Counted from the first letter of the stretch, positions 26,173 through 37,191 are shown. The stretch: DNA of 64,000 nucleotides from DASYLJ01 sp964432595 (GCA_964432595.1 CAYSOF010000015.1:1-64000); one strand, 5' to 3'. Program-made: numbers and translations. The notes: generated by a model from the letters alone, not told the origin.

Positions 26173-29100
26173 TCACACGCCGTCGCCGGCATCCAGCTCC
26201 CACACGATGGGCATGTGCGCCATCGGCTCGTAGGAGCAGAACACCCCCGTTCGCATCGTACGCGAGAGGATCTCGCCGAGGGCCGGATCGAATCGCGCGA
26301 CGCGATCGATGGCGGCGCGCAGCGCCTTCGTGACCGCCGCGCGGGCGCGCTCGGCCGTGGCGCCCTGCTCGCGGTCGCGGCCGCCGAGGCCGACGGCCCC
26401 GGCCATCGTCTCGGCCAGCCACTCGATCTCGGCGCGTGCTCGGGCCGCGCGCTCCGGATCGTTGTTCGCCTCCGCCTCGGCCATCGTCTCGCGCAGGTCG
26501 GCCAGGCGCTCGCGCACCTCCCGCTTCGCACGCGGATCGAGCATCGGGCCGAGGCCACCGTCGACGGCGTGCGGCGCGGCCTCGGCCTCGACCGGGCCGG
26601 CGTGACGCATCATCTCGACGACGTTGAACTCCCGGCCGGGTTCCGCCAGCAGCCGGTGGAGGTAGACGAAGCCCTTGATCGCCTTCAGCCGAGCGCTCCG
26701 TCCCTGGAACGACACGATCCAGACGTCGCCGTCGCGACGAAGCCCCGCACGTCGTTGCACCGCGCCGCCGGGTGCCGGGCTGGCGGCGGGTCGTCCGGCG
26801 AGCTCCGCCACGCCCTGCATGCCCATCGATTCCGCCAGCTCCAGCGCATCGCGGCGCAGTGACGCGGCTTCCGACGCCTCGCCGCCGGCCGCTTCCGTCG
26901 CTTGCGCCCGAGCGAGGAGGATGCGCGCGACGAACGGTCGGGCGCCGAGCGCACGTGCCGCCGCGAGCGCCGCATCGAGATGGCGCGCCGCGTCGGCGTG
27001 GCGGCCCGCCGTGCTGGCGAGCAGGCCGAGATAGTACGAGACCGGCCCGAAGTAGCAGAACACGCCCTGGGCCACGGTTTTCCCGTCGTACGGGGCGAGC
27101 TCGTCGTACAGTATCTGGGCGTGCGCACGGCTGTCGCTCGCGTGGCAGGCGGCGGCGAGGCACGCGACACAGAACAGCCAGGTGAGGTCGCGACGCACGG
27201 CCTGCAGGCCGTCGCGCGTGAACGTGTCGAGGATGGCGCGCGCCTGTGCGGCGTCCCCGGTCTCGGCGTGGAGCATCGCGAGCGGCGCATGCCAGACGGC
27301 CACCACCGAGCTCGTCGCGATCGCCGCCAGCCCGTCGAGCATCTCGCCGTGCCGTCCCTGCTCGCGGCGGATCATGAAGAGCAACGCCAGGTAGGAGTGC
27401 TCGGCGTTCGCGACGCCGGCGGCATGCGCGATCAACTGCTCGGCCAGGCGTTCCGCGTCCGCGAACTGCCCCAGCATCAACGCCTGCCGGCTGCGCACGG
27501 CGGGGATCAACCACATGTCACGCGGCTGCCGGAGATCCTGCACGGCGCGGACGAGGTTCTCGCCGCTCGCCTGTGCGCTGGCGCGGTCGCCGAACTGCAG
27601 CTCGTCGCCGAAGCGCCACAGGTAGGCGTTGATCGCGAGCTTGCCCGCGCTGCCGCTCAGCACGATGACCTCGTCGATCAATCGGCGCCGCTCCGCGTAC
27701 GCTTCGGGCGCAGAGATGCAGTGGATGCGCGACATGAGCGCGTACGCGATCGCGCGCGCGCCGCCCCCCCGACGCGCCAGCTCGACCGCGTGCGCACTGA
27801 GCGCGTCCACCTCCGCCAACGGCCTGGTCCAGAACTGCTCGGTCGCGATGCGCGCCAGCACCGGGGCGCGCATCGCGGCGTCCTCGGGAGCGAGCTGCGC
27901 CAGAGCCTCCTCGAGGATGCTCACCAGCGCCTCGTCGCAACGGCCGAACTCCGCCCACGCGACGCCGGCTTCGCACATCCCGATCGCCGCCCGCGCGAGC
28001 AGCGCGGACGACCCGATGCGACGGGCGGCGGCGGCGGCACGGCGACACGCCTTCAAGGCCTCGTCGGTCGCGCCGGCGCGGTGCTGCGCGTCGGCGAGGT
28101 CGAGGAGCAGCTCGCATTCGCGCTCGGCGTCGGGCGCCGGGGCGACCTCGCACAGGTCGAGCGCACGACGGAAGTGCGCGGCGGCGTCCTCGTACGCGAG
28201 CATGCGGAGCGAATGACGACCCGCGCGCTCGACGTAGTCGAGCGCCTTCACCTCGGCGCCGCCCGCCGCGGCGGCGAAGAAGTGATGCGCCAGCTCGGGC
28301 AGGTGGGCCTCCGCCTCGCCGGCCGCCTGGAACCGCGCCTCGAGCACCTCGCCGAGGCGACGATGGAGCGCGACGCTCTGGCTCGGCCGCACCTCCTCGT
28401 AGATCGTCTCCCGGATCAGCGCGTGGGTGAAGCGGTACCGGCCCGCACGTCCGGCGATCGCCGCGACGATGCCGCCGTCCATCGCGGGCGCGAGGCGTTC
28501 GAGCAGCGACGCCCGCGGGACGTCGAGCGCCACCGCGAGGAGCGGCAGATCGAAGTCGCGTCCGGCCACCGCCGCGGCGTCGAGCAGATGGCGCGTGGGC
28601 TCCGGGAGCGGCGCCAGCCGCTGGCGGATGGCGCTGCGCACGCCGTGGGACCGCGCCGCCGACGCGGCCCAGTCGCCGCTCCCGCGTGCCTGGCGGACGA
28701 TCTCGTCGAGGAAGAACGGGTTGCCGCCGCTGGCGTGGTGGAGCTGCTCGACGATCGGCTCCGACACGCGTTCGCCGACGGTGTCCTCGACGAAGCGCGA
28801 GACCTCGTCGCGCGTGAAGCCGGCGAGCGGTAGCGGGCGCGCGCGCCGGCCGAGCCGATCGAAGGCGGCGGCCAGCTCGCCGGCGCGTCGCACCTCCGCG
28901 TCGCGCAGGGTTCCGAGCACGACCATGGGCCGTTCCGGCAGCTCGTGCGCGAGGAACTCCAGCATGTGCAGCGATGGGAGATCGGCCCAGTGCAGGTCGT
29001 CGAGGATCATCAGCAGGGGGGCACGCGCGGCGATGCGCGCCAGACAGCCGGCCAAGACCTGGAAGAGCCGGAAGCGCGCCGTGTCGGGGTCCGCGGCGTG

Positions 29101-29493
29101 GGGCTCCGGATGTCCGGTCACGTGCGGGCGGAGCTCCGGCACCAGCTCCGCGAGCGGCCGTGCGTCCGGGAGCAGCGACGCGGCCAGCTCGCTCGCGTCG
29201 CCGTCGCGCGCGCACGACTGGATCACCTGCGCCCACGGCCAATACGGTGGACGGCCCTCGGCTTCGTGGCACCGTCCCCAGAGCACGCGCATCTCTCCGG
29301 GCGCCGCCGACGTTGCGAGCTCGTCCGCGAGACGCGTCTTGCCGATGCCGGGCTCACCGCTCAGCAGGTACAGCGCACCTCGTCCACGGCGTGCGGCGTC
29401 GAGCGCGGCGCGAAGCTCGCCGAGCTCGACCCCGCGGCCGATCATCGTCGCGCGCTCGACAGCACCGCCGGCGGGGGCCTCGCTCCGGGTCAC
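26173..29493 (-). CDS. Large AAA/TPR signalling ATPase with C-terminal module shared with the receiver-cyclase protein
   Basis: The 1106-residue protein has an N-terminal AAA ATPase: Walker A GEPGIGKT (46-53), Walker B PLLMILDDLHWAD, and the HASGGNPFFLDEIVR motif of MalT/cyclase-associated ATPases. A long TPR-like alpha-helical region follows (about 380-900). The last 180 residues are DVWIVSFQGRSARLKAIKG...AVGLGGRDREQGATAERAR...TGVFCSYEP. This end matches the end of the protein at 47153-48862. Relatives carrying the same AAA half often have a LuxR-HTH or cyclase; here neither is present. GTG 29493 is the likely start, but ATG 29445 is possible. It is tail-to-tail with H-NOX, 7 nt apart. Confidence 0.85.
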   Translation of the reverse strand: MTRSEAPAGGAVERATMIGRGVELGELRAALDAARRGRGALYLLSGEPGIGKTRLADELATSAAPGEMRVLWGRCHEAEGRPPYWPWAQVIQSCARDGDASELAASLLPDARPLAELVPELRPHVTGHPEPHAADPDTARFRLFQVLAGCLARIAARAPLLMILDDLHWADLPSLHMLEFLAHELPERPMVVLGTLRDAEVRRAGELAAAFDRLGRRARPLPLAGFTRDEVSRFVEDTVGERVSEPIVEQLHHASGGNPFFLDEIVRQARGSGDWAASAARSHGVRSAIRQRLAPLPEPTRHLLDAAAVAGRDFDLPLLAVALDVPRASLLERLAPAMDGGIVAAIAGRAGRYRFTHALIRETIYEEVRPSQSVALHRRLGEVLEARFQAAGEAEAHLPELAHHFFAAAAGGAEVKALDYVERAGRHSLRMLAYEDAAAHFRRALDLCEVAPAPDAERECELLLDLADAQHRAGATDEALKACRRAAAAARRIGSSALLARAAIGMCEAGVAWAEFGRCDEALVSILEEALAQLAPEDAAMRAPVLARIATEQFWTRPLAEVDALSAHAVELARRGGGARAIAYALMSRIHCISAPEAYAERRRLIDEVIVLSGSAGKLAINAYLWRFGDELQFGDRASAQASGENLVRAVQDLRQPRDMWLIPAVRSRQALMLGQFADAERLAEQLIAHAAGVANAEHSYLALLFMIRREQGRHGEMLDGLAAIATSSVVAVWHAPLAMLHAETGDAAQARAILDTFTRDGLQAVRRDLTWLFCVACLAAACHASDSRAHAQILYDELAPYDGKTVAQGVFCYFGPVSYYLGLLASTAGRHADAARHLDAALAAARALGARPFVARILLARAQATEAAGGEASEAASLRRDALELAESMGMQGVAELAGRPAASPAPGGAVQRRAGLRRDGDVWIVSFQGRSARLKAIKGFVYLHRLLAEPGREFNVVEMMRHAGPVEAEAAPHAVDGGLGPMLDPRAKREVRERLADLRETMAEAEANNDPERAARARAEIEWLAETMAGAVGLGGRDREQGATAERARAAVTKALRAAIDRVARFDPALGEILSRTMRTGVFCSYEPMAHMPIVWELDAGDGV

Positions 29494-29632
29494 GGCCGGA
29501 ACGTAGCCTAGAACCCGGTCACGGTCACAACGGTGGAGGCACCATTGGGGCCGCGTCCGGCGAGCGCGAACAATGTTCGCGCCCCACGAACGCCTCGGGT
29601 GCGGGACGAACGTGTCCCCCCAGGAGGACTGC

Positions 29633-32600
29633 ATGAGCTCGACGGCACGACGGCATTCGTGGACGACTGCGGCACTGTTGGCCGCGCTCTATGGCTTGGG
29701 CGCGGCGCCGATTGCGGCAGCGGCGCCACGACCCCTCGTGCTGCCGGCGTGCAGCCCGGGGCAATGGATCGTCGACGGCGCGCCGCTGGTCTCCGGCGCG
29801 CCCGCCGCGATGAAGGACGTGGTGGCGCTGGAGGCCGGCGCACCGCACGTCTCGATCCTGAGCGGATGCCCGCAGACCGCGGTGCGTCCGAAGCGCAGCG
29901 GAAAGGACGGCATGAAGCTCGACGTGCGCTTCCGGTCGTGCGGCCGCGACGGCCGCCCGCTCCGGTTCAGCGGCCGCATCACGGGCGATTGCGAGACCAT
30001 GACGGGCCATGTGTCCCGGCGCGGCGAGCGGCGACGCACGTTCGTGGCGCGCCGCCCGCCCGATCCGAACGCCCGCGTCAAGGGCACCGTGGAGGCGCTG
30101 CGGCAGGAGCGGCACGTCGCGATCCCGGGCGTGCGCGTGCATCTCGAGGACGCCGAGATGCACGTGCCGGTCGGAGCGGCGGTCACGACCAACGACGACG
30201 GCCAGTACGAAATCTACGCCAAGCCCGGTCGCTACGACGTCTGCATGAGCGCACCGGGATTCGTCTCGCGCTGTGACCGCGAGCCCGTCGTCATCGACCA
30301 GCCGCCCACCGCGTACATCGTGCGCGACCTGCTCGCGATTCCCGACGGCGGCGCCATCGACGGCCGCCTGCGCCTCGCCGACGGCGCCCGTTGCCATCAC
30401 GACAGCCCGCAGATGAGCGGACGCGTCGCCGGCCTGGTGCGGGCGACGGGCCGCCCGGAGCTCACCGTGCAGGTGAACGGCAAGGGCGAGTACGTGCTGC
30501 CGCTCGCCGGCGTCACGGGCCGCCTCACGGTGCAGGCCGAGTGCGCGTCGGAGACGAAGTCGTTCGCACGCTCGGTCGGTCCCGACGAGCTTTCCGGCGC
30601 GACGATGGTCGATCTCGCGATGGACAACCACTCGCCGCAGATCGCCCGGCTGATCGCGCGCGACGCCACGGGCCGCGCGCTGCGCAAGGGTACGCCGGGC
30701 GCCACGCTCACCGCCGAGGCGCAGGCGATCGATGCGGACGGCGACGCGCTGTACTACTTCTGGCGCGACGGCAACGAGCGCGTCGTGTCGACGAACACGC
30801 CGGCGGTGCCGTGGGCGCTGCTCGACGTGGAGGCGTCGAACGTCGTCAACGTCGAGGTGACCGACGCGCGCGGCGGGTACGCGCGCGAGCGCCTCGTCAT
30901 CGACACGAGCGCGAGCGGCGATCGCTTCAGCGGCCGCGTCACGGGCCCGACCGGCGCCGTCGGCCCGATCGACGGTCCACTCGGCGGCACGCCCGTGATC
31001 GGTCCGCTGGCGAACACCGAGATCGTGATCGACGGCGTGCGAACCGTCACCGACGCCGACGGCGAGTTCTCGCTCGAGGTGCCGGAGCGCGAGCGCCACG
31101 TCCTGTCGGCGCGACGTCCCGGCTACGCGCTCGTGTCGCGCGTACTCTTCGGCGAGGCGGCCGATCTGGCGATCGTGCTGCGGGCCGGCACGCGCGGGAT
31201 CGTGACGCCGCAGTCCGAGACGGAGGTGGGCGAGGCCGGCGGCGTCACGGTGCGGCTCCCCGTCGACGCGCTCGTCGACGACCTGGGCACGCCGGCGGCC
31301 GGCGCGGTGCAGATGAGCGTCACCGCCTACCGCCCCGGCACCGACGAGCTGCCGGGCAACCGCGCGGCGCGGACACCGGACGGGAAGACGCGCGCCTTCA
31401 CGCCGCTGTCGGCGGTATGGGTCGACTTCCACGACGCCGGCGGCCGGCGCTACGAGCTCGCGGCCGGTCGCGTCGCGCGCGTCACCTTCCCGGCGCCCGC
31501 GAACGCGCCCGCCGTCGCGAAGCTCATGCACTACGACGAGGCGGCGGCGACCTGGACCGAGGAGGGCCGGGCGGCGCTGGTGAACGGCCGCTACGAGGCG
31601 CTCGTGCGCGGGTTCTCCGCCTGGGCGGTCGGCGACTACACGGACGGCGCCGCCTGCCTCGAGCTCACCGTCGACGAGTTCGCGCTCGACCGGCCCTTCG
31701 TCCTGCGTCTCGAGACGTTCGACGGCTGGGAGCACAAGTCGTTCGGCCCGTTCGACGTCACCGAGAAGAAGAACGTCTTCCACCACCTGCCGGAGTTCTC
31801 GATCGTCACGATGCACGTCAGCCCGCTGTCGGAGCCGAACTACGTCAAGTCGTACGGCGTCGCCGCCACCGCGGGACCGGCGCAGGTCGGCGACGAGCCG
31901 CCGTATCCGTTCGAGGGCTGCACGACCGGGCTGCTGACGCAGCGGCTACCGAGCAACAGCTTCCTCACCAAGATCGGGCACGGCACGCCCGAGGGGGCGA
32001 CGGAGTACTACGCGAAGATCGGGGCGCCGAAGTTCTTCGACTGGTGGCTCCAGAACAACGGCTTCGATCTCGAGCACCACCACGAGTCCGACGTGTCGTT
32101 CTTCAACCCGAACGAGATCGGCCTCGGGCGGCGCGTGAACTGCAACATGATGGAGAGCCCGGATTTCCGCATCGCCTGCTACGTCACCAAGTTCGGCCAC
32201 GTGGGCGGCTCCCCGAAGCACATGCTGGAGCAGACGATCGCGGGGCACGATCCCGGCGATACCGTCGCGATGGAGTACGCGTCGGGTCCGAACGGCGGTC
32301 CGCGATTCACGAAGTTCTTCATCTACGGTCCCGACGGCATGCTGAAGCAGCACACCGCCTTCGACACCGAGGGCGACGTCAAGTACGTCCCGAACGTCTG
32401 CGCGCACTGCCACGGCGGCTACGAGCAGAGCGACGGCTATCGCTTCAACACGCTCGACCCGACGCTCTACGAGTTCGCGAAGAGCGGCCCCGGCTCGCGC
32501 GAGGCGCAGGAGGAGCGCATCCGGCTGATGAACCAGATGATCTCCTACACCTTCAAGCGGCAGGGACCGTACTGGGAGCAGATGAACACGCTCTATCAGG

Positions 32601-33778
32601 GCGAGGTCGACACCCCGAACGCGGTCGCACAGCCGATCCCGCCGCCGGATGCGTCGTGGGCCGGCCACGAGGAGGTCTGGGAGAAGGTCACCAAGCCCGC
32701 ATGCAGGACCTGCCACATCTACCAGAGCCCCGCCTGGAACATGCGCGAGTACGGTCACGCCGTCAGAGTCGGCTCGAAGCTGGTCTGCGGCGGCCAGATG
32801 CCGAACGCCATGTCGCCGATGCTGAAGCTCTGGAAGACGACCGATCCGTTCATGCCGAGCTGGTACGTGAGCCAGGTCAGCTACTACGGAGAGACGCACT
32901 GCGGGCCGGAGGGCAACCTCCCCGTCGTCTCGATCACGTCGCCCCTGCCCGGCGCGACCGTGCACGGCGGCGGCCTGAACATGATCACCTTCCGCGCCGA
33001 CGTGTCGGACGTCGACGACGGTGCGAGCTGCTGCGCGGTGCGGTGGAGCGTCGGGGACGCCACCCTCGGCTACGGGACCACGCTCGAGACCGCGCTGCCG
33101 GGCTCCGGCGATCAGACGGTCACGGCCACGGTGACCGACAAGGACGGCAACCAGCGGACGGACGAGATCACCCTCCACGTGCTGAACGACGCGCCGGAGG
33201 TGACGATCACGAAGCCCGCCGCGGGCGCCGTCGTCTACGCCGGCGTGCCGGTGACGCTGCAGGGCATCGGCCACGACGTGAACGAGCCGCTCTTCGAGAT
33301 TCCGTGCGCCAAGCTCGAGTGGTCGACGAGCAATCCCGCTGATCCACCGAAGACGGGCTGCAATCCGAGCATGACGTTCGCGACGCCCGGCGGCCGCACG
33401 CTGACGCTCACCGGCACGGACTCGTCAGGCGTCGTCGGCTTCGACCAGATCCTGGTGCAGGTGGTGACGCCGGCGGCGAACCAGGCGCCGAGCGTCCAGA
33501 TGGTCGACCCGTTCGACGGCGAGTGGGTGAACCCGTACGAGAACGTCTATCCCTTCGGGCAGGCGAAGAGCCCGGACGGCAGCGGCGGTCCGATCACGTA
33601 CCAGTGGTTCATCGACGGCCAACCCGCCGGCAACTCGATGCTGATCAACTGGATCCCGGCGGACACGGTCCCGTTCACCTGCGGCGGCACCGCGGTCACC
33701 GTGCGGCTCGAGGCGACGAACGCGAACGGCAAGGGCATCGCCGAAGCGACCGTCTGGGTCGGCTTCGAGCCCTGCTGA
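29633..33778 (+). CDS. Very large secreted dihaem protein with carboxypeptidase-regulatory-like and PKD-like domains
   Basis: The 1381-residue exported protein has a clear start (AGGAGG 7 nt before the ATG) and a signal peptide to about residue 31. Residues 40-140 are a four-Cys module shared with the papain-like protease at 41972. Next come a carboxypeptidase-regulatory-like repeat (VTTNDDGQYEIYAKPGRYDV), a VTDADGEFSLEVPERERHVLSARRPGYAL repeat and a GTRGIVTPQSE domain. The centre (about 760-1060) holds two c-type haem motifs, CAHCH (923-927) and CRTCH (1024-1028). The C-terminus has PKD/Ig-like domains (VSITSPLPGATVHGG, VTITKPAAGAVV). It is probably an outer-membrane or surface redox protein; partner unknown. 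Confidence 0.82.
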   Translation: MSSTARRHSWTTAALLAALYGLGAAPIAAAAPRPLVLPACSPGQWIVDGAPLVSGAPAAMKDVVALEAGAPHVSILSGCPQTAVRPKRSGKDGMKLDVRFRSCGRDGRPLRFSGRITGDCETMTGHVSRRGERRRTFVARRPPDPNARVKGTVEALRQERHVAIPGVRVHLEDAEMHVPVGAAVTTNDDGQYEIYAKPGRYDVCMSAPGFVSRCDREPVVIDQPPTAYIVRDLLAIPDGGAIDGRLRLADGARCHHDSPQMSGRVAGLVRATGRPELTVQVNGKGEYVLPLAGVTGRLTVQAECASETKSFARSVGPDELSGATMVDLAMDNHSPQIARLIARDATGRALRKGTPGATLTAEAQAIDADGDALYYFWRDGNERVVSTNTPAVPWALLDVEASNVVNVEVTDARGGYARERLVIDTSASGDRFSGRVTGPTGAVGPIDGPLGGTPVIGPLANTEIVIDGVRTVTDADGEFSLEVPERERHVLSARRPGYALVSRVLFGEAADLAIVLRAGTRGIVTPQSETEVGEAGGVTVRLPVDALVDDLGTPAAGAVQMSVTAYRPGTDELPGNRAARTPDGKTRAFTPLSAVWVDFHDAGGRRYELAAGRVARVTFPAPANAPAVAKLMHYDEAAATWTEEGRAALVNGRYEALVRGFSAWAVGDYTDGAACLELTVDEFALDRPFVLRLETFDGWEHKSFGPFDVTEKKNVFHHLPEFSIVTMHVSPLSEPNYVKSYGVAATAGPAQVGDEPPYPFEGCTTGLLTQRLPSNSFLTKIGHGTPEGATEYYAKIGAPKFFDWWLQNNGFDLEHHHESDVSFFNPNEIGLGRRVNCNMMESPDFRIACYVTKFGHVGGSPKHMLEQTIAGHDPGDTVAMEYASGPNGGPRFTKFFIYGPDGMLKQHTAFDTEGDVKYVPNVCAHCHGGYEQSDGYRFNTLDPTLYEFAKSGPGSREAQEERIRLMNQMISYTFKRQGPYWEQMNTLYQGEVDTPNAVAQPIPPPDASWAGHEEVWEKVTKPACRTCHIYQSPAWNMREYGHAVRVGSKLVCGGQMPNAMSPMLKLWKTTDPFMPSWYVSQVSYYGETHCGPEGNLPVVSITSPLPGATVHGGGLNMITFRADVSDVDDGASCCAVRWSVGDATLGYGTTLETALPGSGDQTVTATVTDKDGNQRTDEITLHVLNDAPEVTITKPAAGAVVYAGVPVTLQGIGHDVNEPLFEIPCAKLEWSTSNPADPPKTGCNPSMTFATPGGRTLTLTGTDSSGVVGFDQILVQVVTPAANQAPSVQMVDPFDGEWVNPYENVYPFGQAKSPDGSGGPITYQWFIDGQPAGNSMLINWIPADTVPFTCGGTAVTVRLEATNANGKGIAEATVWVGFEPC

Positions 33779-33784
33779 TCGACT

Positions 33785-33817
33785 CGCCGGGCCCGCGGTC
33801 GCATCGCGGGCCCGGCG
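33785..33817. terminator. Bidirectional hairpin between convergent genes
   Basis: Perfect 13-bp arms CGCCGGGCCCGCG (33785-33797) and its complement (33805-33817) with a 7-nt loop lie between the stops of the two convergent genes. Confidence 0.75.
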
Positions 33818-33820
33818 ACG

Positions 33821-35065
33821 TCACGGATCGCACAGCCCCGAGACGGCGTCCGCGTAGCTCGGCGGTCGGAAGTCGCAGTTCGGGAAGCTCGTCATGGCGT
33901 CGATGCGGATGCCGTCGTCGGCGTTTCGAGCGCGCAATGTCTCGACGGGGTCCGGGCCGAGTAGTGGGGGCGTCCAATGCACGCGGATCAGCCGTCCGTT
34001 GCTCCAGTGGAACTGGAAGTCGCCGTCGTCGCCCCGGACGATGCGCACGCCGGCCTCGTGGACGTAGCCGTGGTGGCGCCGGCAGAGCGAGCAGAGGTTG
34101 TCGAGCGTCGTCGGGCCGCCCTGGGACCACGGCACGACGTGATGTCCGTCGACGAAGCGGTTGGTGCACCCTGGAAAGCGGCAGCCGCGGTCGCGGACGT
34201 GCAGGGCGCGACGCAGGAGCGTCGGGATGGTGCGTCGACGGCGACCGACGTCGTGGACGTTTCCGCGGAAATCTTCCCGCACCGCCACGACCACGGCGTC
34301 GCACAGGAGGCGATCGGTCGTCGAGCGGGGCAGCGCCGTGCCGTCGTCGTCGAGCGTCCCGCCGATCTCGGGATCGCCATCCGCGTCGACGTGGACGATC
34401 ACCTCGACGGGTGGACCGGCGTCGGTGCCGTTCAGATAGGCCTCGGCCACGGCGACCAGGGCATCGGCGCGGTGGGCGCCCGCGAAACGCGTTCCTGCGG
34501 ACACGTCCCGCTCGCCCCACGCCCGGCTCCGCGCGACCTCGAGCGCTCGTCGAATGACTGCGGCCTCGTCGGCGGTCACCTGGATGTCGAAGCGGACGAG
34601 CCCCAACGTGCTCTCCCGCTCGCGTACCCAACGCAGCTCGTCCTTGAGTTCGGATTGCTCGGCGGCATTGCGGATGGCCTGACGATACCCGCGGCAGATG
34701 CGCTCGAGCTGCGACGCCGTCGAGCAGCGCGCCATCTCGAGCATTGTGCCTTCGTTGTCGGGTGTCGCGACGCGCGTGATCGCGCGAACCTTCGAGTAGC
34801 TCACCTCGGCGCACCGCAGCGCTTCGTCGAGTTGCGGCAGCGACTGGAGCGCCCGGGCCACGCGCACCTGCTCGCGCGCGGCGCCGAGATCCATGCCGAC
34901 GCGCCACGCGAGCCAGTGGGCGCAGGTCAGCGCGCCCTGGTCGGCCCACCCTCCTGCTTCGTCGAAACGCGCGACGAGCGTCAGGAAGCGATGGGTGGCA
35001 GCGTCGAGGTGCGCGGCCAGCTCCGCGATCTCGTCGGCGAGACGATCTCCGTCAGCGGTGTTCAT
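33821..35065 (-). CDS. DUF222/13E12-type protein with C-terminal HNH endonuclease motif
   Basis: The 414-residue protein has the helical DUF222 region (ALTCAHWLAWRVGMDLGAAREQVRVARAL, VSYSKVRAITRVAT) and a C-terminal HNH motif CRFPGCTNRFVDGHHVVPWSQGGP...LCRRHHGYVH, with the HH pair and zinc-binding Cys expected of HNH nucleases. The 13E12 family is abundant in Actinobacteria and some soil lineages, often as multi-copy genes of unknown function; mobility has been proposed but not shown. No inverted repeats flank it, so I do not call it mobile. Confidence 0.92.
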   Translation of the reverse strand: MNTADGDRLADEIAELAAHLDAATHRFLTLVARFDEAGGWADQGALTCAHWLAWRVGMDLGAAREQVRVARALQSLPQLDEALRCAEVSYSKVRAITRVATPDNEGTMLEMARCSTASQLERICRGYRQAIRNAAEQSELKDELRWVRERESTLGLVRFDIQVTADEAAVIRRALEVARSRAWGERDVSAGTRFAGAHRADALVAVAEAYLNGTDAGPPVEVIVHVDADGDPEIGGTLDDDGTALPRSTTDRLLCDAVVVAVREDFRGNVHDVGRRRRTIPTLLRRALHVRDRGCRFPGCTNRFVDGHHVVPWSQGGPTTLDNLCSLCRRHHGYVHEAGVRIVRGDDGDFQFHWSNGRLIRVHWTPPLLGPDPVETLRARNADDGIRIDAMTSFPNCDFRPPSYADAVSGLCDP

Positions 35066-35465
35066 GAAGCTCTTGTACCACGTGGGTTTCAGACGACGTG
35101 GGAGAGCGCGTGGTGGCCCCGCGCGCTCGCGTTCGGCGCGCGAGATCGGTCGAATCGATTGCGGGCCGGAGATGCGACGGCTCGCCCTCGGGCGGGCACA
35201 GCTGAAGTCGCGGCGTCGGAAAACGAAGCAGCGGGTGAAAAGCTGTCAAGCGGTACTCGACGATTGTTGGTCGATTGGTCGTCCCGTCGCCCGCGGCGCA
35301 ATGCCGTCGACTACGAACTGCGGAATCGCGTAGCCCGTGAAATCGCAGGGACCGCCCCGGGAGGCGCCACGCGGCCCGCGGGGAGCACCATGTGTGACGG
35401 CCCCCCACCCGCCGGTTGCCAACCACGACCGTTCGGCTCATAGCCTTGGGCGCGTGCAAGCCGCG
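35066..35465. other. 400-nt intergenic region between divergent HNH and efflux genes
   Basis: No gene seen. It is somewhat less GC-rich than its surroundings around 35210-35290. A palindrome CCACGTGG (35078-35085) sits 13 nt before the HNH start, and the heptamer ACGTGGG occurs twice nearby. Promoters for both genes must be here, but I cannot place -35/-10 boxes with confidence. Confidence 0.5.
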
Positions 35466-36493
35466 ATGCTCCGCGCCCTCGCCACCATGTCGACCGTGCT
35501 CCTCGTCGCGTGCGGGCCGCAGGAGAGCGCCGAGGTCGGGCCGACCGCGCGCGTCGAGCGAACCCGCGTCGAGCGCGTCGTCGTCGCGACCGGCACCATC
35601 GAGCCGGAAGACGAAGTCGAAGTGCGCGCGCGGATCTCGGGGATCGTCGAGAAGGTGCTCGTCGACCCGGGCGAGCGCGTCGCGCGCGGTCGGCCGCTGA
35701 TCGAGATCGAGCGCGAGCTGCTGGTCGCGCAGGTGGCCGAGGCGCGCGCGCGGCTCGCCGGGTCGCAGGCCGAGCTCGTGCGCGCGACCTCGGAGCTGCG
35801 CCGCGCCGCCACGCTGCGGCACGACGGCACGATGTCGGCGAGCCAGGAGGAGGACGCGATCACGCGCCAGCAGAGCGCCGACGCCGCCGTCGCGCGCGAC
35901 CGCGCCGTCCTCGACACGCTCGAGATCCAGCACTCGTACGCGACGGTGGCGGCACCGATGGACGGGACGGTCCTCGACGTCGACGTCAAGATCGGCTCTG
36001 CGGTCGCGTCGGTGACGGCGGTGACCGGCGGCACGCGCGTCCTGACGATCGCCGACGACCGGACGCTCCATCTGCAGGGCCTCGTCGACGAAAACGACAT
36101 CGCGTGGGTCGCGGTGGGGCAACCGGCGCGCATTCGCACCGAGGCCTACCCGGGGCGCTCGTTCGCGGGCGAGGTGCGCAAGATCAAGCCGCTCGGCCAG
36201 CGCCAGCAGAACGTCACGTACTTCGAGGTCGAGGTGCTGGTGACCGATCCGGACGCGACGAAGCTCCGCCCGCGCATGTCGGCCGACGCCGACATCGTGA
36301 CCGAGGTGGTCGACGCGGCGCTCGTCGTGCCGGAGACGGCGCTCCTCTACGACGGCGACCGCGTCTACGTCGAACGCCGCGACGCGGGCGGCGACGGCGC
36401 GTTCGCGCAGGCGACGGTCGCGGTCGGCGTCCTCGAAGCGGGACGCGCCCAGGTGCTCGACGGCCTCGCCGAAGGCGACGAGGTCCGGCTCAA

Positions 36494-36497
<4 letters not shown>
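35466..36497 (+). CDS. Periplasmic adaptor (HlyD/MacA-like) lipoprotein of an ABC efflux pump
   Basis: The 343-residue membrane-fusion protein has a lipoprotein signal ending STVLLVAC, a barrel-sandwich half (VEVRARISGIVEKVLVDPGERVARGRPLIEIE), a coiled-coil hairpin (LLVAQVAEARARLAGSQAELVRA...) and the return lipoyl half YATVAAPMDGTVLDVDVKIGSAV. A beta-barrel domain then ends LDGLAEGDEVRLK. The start is uncertain: ATG 35466 is chosen, with GTG 35454 and ATG 35487 as alternatives. The stop overlaps the start of the ATPase gene (GTGA). It is the first gene of a four-gene MacAB-like operon. Confidence 0.92.
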
Positions 36498-37186
<689 letters not shown>

Positions 37187-37191
37187 CGGCG

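Noticed and set aside
29494..29632. N-terminal extension of the giant ATPase to 29634
   Set aside because: The extra 47 residues are unlike the family and overlap the start and ribosome-binding site of the divergent dihaem gene.
33821..35065. DUF222/HNH gene as a mobile element or homing endonuclease
   Set aside because: No flanking repeats, no interrupted host gene and composition like its neighbours; the family is often chromosomal.
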